The notes below the pieces were generated by a model that saw only the letters and a program-made list of their open reading frames with translations, did not search any database and had not been told where the DNA came from. A stretch of DNA of 64,000 nucleotides from Nocardioides glacieisoli (lineage in GTDB: Bacteria > Actinomycetota > Actinomycetes > Propionibacteriales > Nocardioidaceae), in NCBI RefSeq assembly GCF_004137245.1, contig NZ_SDWS01000007.1:124001-188000 (forward strand), given 5' to 3'. Made by a program: the position numbers and the translations under genes. Shown here piece by piece: positions 58,592 through 64,000 of this stretch. How positions within the stretch are numbered: the first letter of the stretch is position 1; each line of letters begins with the position of its first letter.

Positions 58592-59368
58592 TCAGCCCCG
58601 CGGCGGGCGGGGGAAGAACAGCGGGACGCGAGCGGCGTACTCGTCCCATCCGGGTCGCTGCGACATCGTCTTCTCGAGCAGCTTGGCGCCGGTCACGTTG
58701 CGGATGAAGTAGGTCATCGCGACGGGCGCGAAGATCGTCGCCAGCCCGGGCACCCAGCCGAGCGACAGCGCGCCGGCGACCCACAGTCCCCACCAGACGC
58801 AGGCGTCGCCGAAGTAGTTGGGGTGTCGCGTCCACGCCCACAGCCCCGTGTCGAGGACCGGCGGGCGCTGGTCGCGGGGACGGGAGCGGTACGCCGACAG
58901 CTGGGCGTCGCCGACCACCTCGAAGAACACGCCGATCGCGAACACGGCCACGCCGATCCAGACGACGGGCCACCAGCGGACGTCGTAGGCCGCGGCGACG
59001 TGCAGCGGGAAGGAGATCACCCAGGCGACGACCGCCTGCGTCAGGAAGACGCGCAGCAGCACCTTGGCGGCGCCTGCGTGCCAGCCCGGTCCGCCGAGCA
59101 TCGCCTCGTAGCGTGGGTCCTCGCCGTGGCCCTTCGACCGCTTCGCGATGTGCCAGGCCAGCCGACCGCCCCAGAAGGTGACGAGCACGGCCAGGAGCCA
59201 GGAGTGCGGGTCGGGCCAGACGACGGCGAGGACCAGCGCGATCGCCACGAAGACGGAGCCCCACGCGACGTCGACGACCGCGACCCGGTCCACGCGGCGA
59301 CTGACCGCGGCCGTGACGCCCATGACCGCGAGCGCCGCGAGGAGAGCGACGAGGCTCTGGGTCACCAT
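58592..59368 (-). CDS. DUF1295 membrane protein (steroid-reductase/isoprenylcysteine-methyltransferase-like fold)
   Basis: 258 residues with about seven membrane helices. The C-terminal cofactor region is typical of this superfamily (DTGLWAWTRHPNYFGDACVWWGLW, then KTMSQRPGWDEYAARVPLFFPRPPRG). Members are membrane reductases or methyltransferases acting on lipid-like substrates. It is the last gene of the operon containing the two Cfa-type enzymes and overlaps the upstream gene by seven bases. Confidence 0.9.
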   Translation of the reverse strand: MVTQSLVALLAALAVMGVTAAVSRRVDRVAVVDVAWGSVFVAIALVLAVVWPDPHSWLLAVLVTFWGGRLAWHIAKRSKGHGEDPRYEAMLGGPGWHAGAAKVLLRVFLTQAVVAWVISFPLHVAAAYDVRWWPVVWIGVAVFAIGVFFEVVGDAQLSAYRSRPRDQRPPVLDTGLWAWTRHPNYFGDACVWWGLWVAGALSLGWVPGLATIFAPVAMTYFIRNVTGAKLLEKTMSQRPGWDEYAARVPLFFPRPPRG

Positions 59369-60684
59369 GTGCGGACGGCGGGCAGCGTGTGGTCACCGCC
59401 GGGGCGCACCGACAGGATCTGGTCGACGCCCATCCGGCCGTCGCGGAAGGCGAGCGCGCCGCCGACGAGGTAGAGCCGCCAGACGCGGACGACCTCCTCG
59501 CCGACGAGGTCGCGGATGCGGTCGAGATTGGCCTCGAAGTTCTCGATCCAGCCGGCGACGGTCAGCACGTAGTGCTCGCGCATCGCGTGGACGTCGCGGA
59601 CCTCGAGGCCACCCGCCTCGATGAGGCCGACGGTCTCGCCGACGGGTCGCATGGTCATGTCGGGGGCGATGAACGACTCGATGAAGGGGCCGCCGCCGGG
59701 GTGCTTGCCACCGCCGACGCCCTGGCGCGACATCTGCTGGACGAGCACGCGACCACCGGGTCGCACCGCGCGGCGGAGCACCTCGACGTAGGTCGCGTAG
59801 TTGGTGGCGCCGACGTGCTCGCCCATCTCGAGCGAGCCGACCGCGTCGAAGTGGTCGCGCTCGGGCACCTCGCGGTAGTCCTGCAGCCGGATCTCGACCC
59901 GGTCCTGCAGGCCACGCTCGGCGATCCGGGCGTCGATGAACTTCTTCTGCTCGGCCGCGATCGTCACGCCCGTGACCTGGGCGCCGAAGTGCTCGGCGGC
60001 GTGCAGCGACAGCGAGCCCCAGCCGCAGCCGACGTCCAACATCCGCATGCCCTCGGCGAGTCCGAGCTTGGTGCAGACGAGGTCGAGCTTGGCGCGCTGC
60101 GCCTCCTCGAGCGGGACGTCGGGGGTCGCGTGGTAGCCGCAGCTGTAGGCCATCTGCGGCTCGAGGATCAGGGAGTAGAACTCGTTGGAGAGGTCGTAGT
60201 GATGGCTGATCGACGAGCGGTCGCGCGCCAGGCTGTGCAGCCGTCCCTTGATCTTCGCCTGCGACGCCGGTGCCGCGGGCGGGCGGCCGAGCGCGCCGAG
60301 GCCGGAGGCGGTGCGGATCGCGTCGACCATCGCGCGCGGCGAGAGGCGTACGCCGGACAGGCCGCGCTCGGCGCCGACGGCGAAGGCGTGCGTCAGCGCG
60401 GACTCCAGCGTCCAGCCGTCCTGCTCGGGCACGTCGAGCTCGCCGGTGACGTAGGCCTGGGCCGCTCCGAGCTCGCCCGGGTGCCAGAGCAGCCGCCGCA
60501 GCGCGTCGGGCGAGCGGAGCACCACGAGGGGAGCACCCGCGGGACCGGCGACGGAACCGTCCCAGGCCTCGAGCCGCACCGGGAGGTCGCCGCCGATGAA
60601 GGGACGGACCGCCTCGGCGAGTCGGTGCGCGACGCCGGTGGCCGTCGGGTGTGGTGCGGTCGGACGGGGTGCCGTCTGGGTCAC
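59362..60684 (-). CDS. Cyclopropane-fatty-acid-synthase-type SAM methyltransferase (second copy)
   Basis: 440 residues from GTG 60684, overlapping the upstream Cfa stop. Family features are SSISHHYDLSNEFYSLILEPQMAYSCGY, SAM motif RMLDVGCGWGSLSLHAAEHFGAQVTGVTIAAEQ, and VGSLEMGEHVG. The Cfa active-site region is more divergent than in the first copy, with a distinct N-terminus (FIGGDLPVRLEAWDGSVAG). It would add a methylene or methyl to unsaturated acyl chains of membrane phospholipids, or modify the product of the first copy. Confidence 0.9.
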   Translation of the reverse strand: MTQTAPRPTAPHPTATGVAHRLAEAVRPFIGGDLPVRLEAWDGSVAGPAGAPLVVLRSPDALRRLLWHPGELGAAQAYVTGELDVPEQDGWTLESALTHAFAVGAERGLSGVRLSPRAMVDAIRTASGLGALGRPPAAPASQAKIKGRLHSLARDRSSISHHYDLSNEFYSLILEPQMAYSCGYHATPDVPLEEAQRAKLDLVCTKLGLAEGMRMLDVGCGWGSLSLHAAEHFGAQVTGVTIAAEQKKFIDARIAERGLQDRVEIRLQDYREVPERDHFDAVGSLEMGEHVGATNYATYVEVLRRAVRPGGRVLVQQMSRQGVGGGKHPGGGPFIESFIAPDMTMRPVGETVGLIEAGGLEVRDVHAMREHYVLTVAGWIENFEANLDRIRDLVGEEVVRVWRLYLVGGALAFRDGRMGVDQILSVRPGGDHTLPAVRTW

Positions 60685-62042
60685 GTGTTCTCCCTGGTGA
60701 AGGTCAGCTGCGAGACGTTGATGTAGCCGCTCGCGAAGCCAGCCTGCGAGTACGCGAGGTAGAAGTGCCACACCCTCATGAAGAGGTCGTCGAAGCCGAG
60801 TGCGTGCACGGCGTCGCGCTGCGACAGGAACCGGCGGTCCCAGCGGCGCAGCGTCTCGGCGTAGTGGCTGCCCATCTCGAGCTGCTCGGTGAGGCGGAGG
60901 GTGGTCTCGTTGCGCGTGATCTGGTCGATCACCTCGACGCTCGGCAGGAAACCTCCGGGGAAGATGTACTTGTTGATCCAGGTCTGTCCGTCGCGGGTGG
61001 CGAGCATCCGGTCGTGCGGCATCGTGATCGCCTGGATGGCGACGCGGCCGCCGGGGGCGAGGACCTGGTCGATCGTCTGGAAGTAGGTGCCCCAGAACTC
61101 GTGGCCCACGGCCTCGATCATCTCGACGGACAGCACGGCGTCGTACGTCGCCCCGGTGGCGGCGAGCGCGCGGTAGTCCATCAGCTGGACCGTCACCCGG
61201 TCGGCGAACCCGGCCGCGGCGATCCGCTCCTCGGCGAGCTCGAGCTGCTCGATCGACAGGGTGATCGTGCGCACGGTCGCACCGCGACGGGCCGCGCGGA
61301 TCGCGAGCTCGCCCCAGCCGGTGCCGATCTCGAGGACGCGGGTGCCGTCGGTGACGCCGGCCTCGTCGAGGAGCCGCTCGATCTTGCGGCCCTGCGCCTC
61401 GGCGAGGTCGGGGCTGTGGAGGACCGGGTCCGCACTGTCGGTGGGCTCTGGTGGAGTGGCGACGAGGTGGTCACCGACGGAGCCGGGCCCGGCAGTGGTC
61501 AGTGTGGAGGAGGTGTCGAAGAGGGCGGAGGAATAGCTGAGGGTGTCGTCGAGGAAGAGCTCGAACATCTCGTTCGACAGGTCGTAGTGGTGCGAGATGT
61601 TGGCCTGGCTGTTGGCTTCGGTGCTGCGCTGGTGCCCGGGCAGGCGCGGCGCGAGGAAGGCGCGCATCCGCTGCAGCGGCTCGGGGATCAGGGTGGCGAT
61701 CCGAGCGGCGGGCACGGTGAGGAACCCGGCCAGGTCCTCGGCGTCCCAGGCGCCGGTCATGTAGGCCTCGCCGAACCCGATGAGGTGGTCGCGACCGAGG
61801 CGCGCGTAGAACTCGTCGGGACGGTGGATGTGCATCGTCGGGCCGCCCTGGCCGAGGCGACTGCCCGAGCGACCCTCGACCACGGTGATGTCGAGGCGGT
61901 TGACGGCGGCGTGGAAGAGGCGCTTGGCGACGGCAGCGGAGATCGCGGTGCGGGGGCCGCCGCGCAGCGGCTCGAGGGAGGGCACGCCCTGGGTGGAGGC
62001 GACGGGTGCGCCCTGGTCGCGTCGGTTCTTCTCGAGGGTCAT
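60681..62042 (-). CDS. Cyclopropane-fatty-acyl-phospholipid synthase
   Basis: 453 residues from ATG 62042. It shows the full Cfa pattern: FGEAYMTGAWDAEDL, QANISHHYDLSNEMFELFLDDTLSYSSALF, SAM motif RVLEIGTGWGELAIRAARRGATVRTITLSIEQ, VSVEMIEAVGHEFW, INKYIFPGGFLPS, and the terminal VWHFYLAYSQAGFASGYINVSQLTFTR. It transfers methylene from SAM to cis double bonds of phospholipid acyl chains at the membrane surface. Both ends overlap neighbouring genes. Direct alternatives are a 10-methyl-acyl synthase or a furan-fatty-acid methylase. Confidence 0.94.
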   Translation of the reverse strand: MTLEKNRRDQGAPVASTQGVPSLEPLRGGPRTAISAAVAKRLFHAAVNRLDITVVEGRSGSRLGQGGPTMHIHRPDEFYARLGRDHLIGFGEAYMTGAWDAEDLAGFLTVPAARIATLIPEPLQRMRAFLAPRLPGHQRSTEANSQANISHHYDLSNEMFELFLDDTLSYSSALFDTSSTLTTAGPGSVGDHLVATPPEPTDSADPVLHSPDLAEAQGRKIERLLDEAGVTDGTRVLEIGTGWGELAIRAARRGATVRTITLSIEQLELAEERIAAAGFADRVTVQLMDYRALAATGATYDAVLSVEMIEAVGHEFWGTYFQTIDQVLAPGGRVAIQAITMPHDRMLATRDGQTWINKYIFPGGFLPSVEVIDQITRNETTLRLTEQLEMGSHYAETLRRWDRRFLSQRDAVHALGFDDLFMRVWHFYLAYSQAGFASGYINVSQLTFTRENT

Positions 62043-64000
62043 CGGACGCCCTCCTGTCGGTGGGTGGGGCGGGGGCGGATCGGCAGCCGTCGCGCCCACA
62101 GCCAGATGCCGTGGGCCCGGATCAGCGCGCTGCCGCGCAGCGCGGCGCCGAGGGTGGTGCGGACACCGGTGTCGCTGCGGGTGCCGGTGAGGCTCGCGCT
62201 GAAGGGCGACGCGCCTCCCGCCCCGGACCGGTCGTGGTCGCGCAGGGTCACCGCGACGTGGAGCCGGTCGGTCGGGATCGGCACCGCGACGTCGTACGTG
62301 CCGTCGACGCCGTGGAAGGGCGAGACGTACATCGCCTTGTCGGTCGTCGCGCGCCCCTGCTCGTCGGGGTGGACGAGGTAGGCGTGGCGGTCGCCGTAGG
62401 TGTTGTGCACCTCGACCACGACGCCGGCCTGCCGGCCCTCGTCGTCGAAGCACCAGAAGACGCTGATCGGGTTGAAGGCGTGCCCCAGCGAGCGGGGGTT
62501 CGCGGCCATCAGGATCGTGCCGGCACCCTTCGTTCCACTGGCACCGAGCCGCACGTCGTGACGCTCCAGGAACGACTCGACGTTGGCGCGCAGGGTGCGG
62601 TCGGGGTCGCCGAGGTGGTCGCGAGCCTCGAAGCGGGCGAGGACCCCGTGGTCGGGGAGGTCGTCGAGGTCGACGAGCCAGAAGCTCGAGGAGTGCTCGA
62701 AGGACCGCTTGAAGGGCGTACGCCGCGTGTGGCGGATCGTCGTCTCGAAGCGGCCGGGCGTCGGCAGGACCGGCGCGGTGCGGGTCCACGGGAGGCCGAG
62801 CCGGGTCGCGGCGGCCAGGCCGGAGCGCGCACCGTCCTCGTGGAAGCCCCAGCCGTGGTAGGCACCCGCGAAGGCGATCCGGTCGGTGTCGATCTCCGGC
62901 AGGCGGCGCGAGGCGGCCACCGACTCGGGCGTGTAGAGCGGGTGCTCGTACTCCATCCGGTCGATCACCGTGGCCGGGTCGACGAGGTCCTCGCCGCCGA
63001 GGGTGACGAGGTAGTGGGTGTCGGTCGGCAGCCGCTGGAGGCGGGTCAGGTCGTAGGTGACCGTCACGGCACCGGTCTGGTCGGCCGGTCGGAAGAAGTT
63101 CCACGACGCGCGGGCACCCTCGGCGGCCGGGAGCAGCGAGGTGTCGGTGTGGAGCAGCGCCGGGTTGCTGCTGTAGGGCAGGGCGGACAGCAGCTCGCGC
63201 TGGAGGTCGGTCGGCGCCTCGAGCATGCCGAGCGCCTGCGCCGGGTGCGTCGCGACGACGACCGCGTCGAAGGTCGTCGTGGTGCCGCTGCCGTCGGTGA
63301 CCTCGACGCCGTCGGCCAGCTCGCGGATCGAGGTCACCTTGGTGTCGAGGCGTACGTCGTGGAGGCCGGCGGCCACGGCAGCGACGTAGGTCCCGGAGCC
63401 GCCGGTCACCGTGCGCCACTCGGGCGACCCGAAGACGCCGAGCATGCCGTGGTGCTCGAGGAAGGTGAAGAGGTAGCGCGCGGGGTAGTCGAGCGAGGTG
63501 GCGGGGTCGCACGACCACACGGCCGCGACCAGCGGCTCCATGAAGTGGCGCACGAAGCCGGGCGTGAAGCGGCCCTCGTCGAGGAACTCGCGCAGCGTCT
63601 GGTCGGAGCCGTCGTCGTCGGCCGCCAGGACCGCCCGGGCACGACGGTGGAAGCGCGGGATCTCCAGCAGCATCCGCCAGTGGGCGCGCGACGTCAGCGA
63701 GGACCGCTGGGCGAAGAGCCCGCGCGCGCCCAGCGCACCGGCGTACTCCACACCGGTGCCGGCGTCGCTGACCGACAGCGACATCTCGCTGGGCTGGGTC
63801 GCGATGCCGAGCTCGGCGAAGAGCCGCAGGAGCGTCGGGTAGGTGCGTCGGTTGTGCACGATGAAGCCGGTGTCGATCGCCAGCTCACCGTCGTCGGTCG
63901 GGACGCGGTGCGTGTCGGCGTGCCCGCCCAGCCGGGCGTCGGCCTCGTAGAGCGTGACGTGGGCCGTGCGCGACGCGACGTGCGCTGCAGTCAGTCCGGC
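62039..64000 (-). CDS. FAD-dependent oxidoreductase fused to DUF1365 (5' end outside window)
   Basis: About 653 residues are visible without a stop. The N-terminal part (to about 62770) is a flavin amine-oxidase-like protein of the COG2907 type: AGLTAAHVASRTAHVTLYEADARLGGHADT, IDTGFIVHNRRTYPTLLRLFAELGI, AVVVATHPAQALGMLEAPTD, FAGAYHGWGFHEDGARSGL. The C-terminal ~240 residues are DUF1365 (RFETTIRHTRRTPFKRSFEH, LGHAFNPISVFWCFD, VVVEVHNTYGDRHAYLV, DKAMYVSPFHGVDGTY). These two proteins are usually separate neighbours of cfa genes; here they form one frame. ATGA overlap with the first cfa gene indicates joint expression. Confidence 0.9.
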   Translation of the reverse strand, partial: AGLTAAHVASRTAHVTLYEADARLGGHADTHRVPTDDGELAIDTGFIVHNRRTYPTLLRLFAELGIATQPSEMSLSVSDAGTGVEYAGALGARGLFAQRSSLTSRAHWRMLLEIPRFHRRARAVLAADDDGSDQTLREFLDEGRFTPGFVRHFMEPLVAAVWSCDPATSLDYPARYLFTFLEHHGMLGVFGSPEWRTVTGGSGTYVAAVAAGLHDVRLDTKVTSIRELADGVEVTDGSGTTTTFDAVVVATHPAQALGMLEAPTDLQRELLSALPYSSNPALLHTDTSLLPAAEGARASWNFFRPADQTGAVTVTYDLTRLQRLPTDTHYLVTLGGEDLVDPATVIDRMEYEHPLYTPESVAASRRLPEIDTDRIAFAGAYHGWGFHEDGARSGLAAATRLGLPWTRTAPVLPTPGRFETTIRHTRRTPFKRSFEHSSSFWLVDLDDLPDHGVLARFEARDHLGDPDRTLRANVESFLERHDVRLGASGTKGAGTILMAANPRSLGHAFNPISVFWCFDDEGRQAGVVVEVHNTYGDRHAYLVHPDEQGRATTDKAMYVSPFHGVDGTYDVAVPIPTDRLHVAVTLRDHDRSGAGGASPFSASLTGTRSDTGVRTTLGAALRGSALIRAHGIWLWARRLPIRPRPTHRQEGVR

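Overview
The window is very GC-rich, with GC-biased third codon positions, frequent GTG starts, GTGA/ATGA start-stop overlaps and probable leaderless promoters. Gene content (mycobacterial-type Amacr, EthA-like monooxygenase, Streptomyces-type ceb operon, SARP regulator, tandem Cfa-type methyltransferases) points to a chromosomal segment of a free-living actinobacterium, most likely Nocardioides or a close relative. That assignment is inference from protein resemblance. I see no rRNA, tRNA, integrase, transposase, CRISPR array or prophage genes, and no gap above 300 bases lacks a gene or a described element.

Left part (1-9000): a response regulator/histidine kinase pair (the kinase runs off the left edge), a small membrane protein, and a leftward operon of PadR regulator, 2,4-dienoyl-CoA-reductase-like flavoprotein and a heliorhodopsin. 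Rightward genes follow for an alpha-methylacyl-CoA racemase-type enzyme, a class I glutamine amidotransferase and an EthA-like Baeyer-Villiger monooxygenase. Several perfect palindromes lie in the promoters.

9000-17200: a complete cellobiose/beta-glucoside operon (cebEFG-bglC-cebR) with two CebR boxes, then an arsenic island (arsR-acr3-arsC leftward, arsI rightward) with mirrored ArsR sites. 17200-28240: a DEAD-box helicase, a luciferase-like oxidoreductase, a CPBP protease, an SDR protein, an antiporter, a membrane protein, and a MerR gene divergent from fadA-fadB. The fadA promoter shares an operator-like dyad with the racemase gene 19 kb away.

28240-34885: a striking 32-bp-periodic mirrored repeat array, an ABC ATPase/permease pair, a nested palindromic element also present at 19.07 kb, and a PadR-ABC-FtsX-type exporter operon.

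34890-41940 is the most novel locus. Two short precursor-like peptides share a leader, and are followed by a fusion of an M50 metalloprotease with a MinD-type ATPase, then by a secreted or anchored protein with three CxGC repeats exactly 34 residues apart. Divergent from these are a membrane-anchored SARP-type activator and a secreted repeat protein. Three CGTGA direct repeats at an 11-bp period, typical of SARP binding, lie in the divergent promoter. I interpret this as an undescribed RiPP-like peptide processing and export system.

41940-51450: a TetR-led, tightly overlapping acyl-CoA catabolic operon (DinB-like, AtuA-like DUF1446, two acyl-CoA dehydrogenases, SRPBCC, both subunits of a biotin-dependent carboxylase). 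The carboxyltransferase gene carries a palindromic intergenic-type repeat inserted in frame. 51450-64000: a YjbR-like protein, secreted PLD-family protein, membrane acyltransferase, an AraC-VOC-cupin-PCMT operon, an ECF sigma factor with a membrane partner, and a lipid-modification operon (FAD oxidoreductase fused to DUF1365, two Cfa-type methyltransferases, DUF1295) that runs off the right edge.
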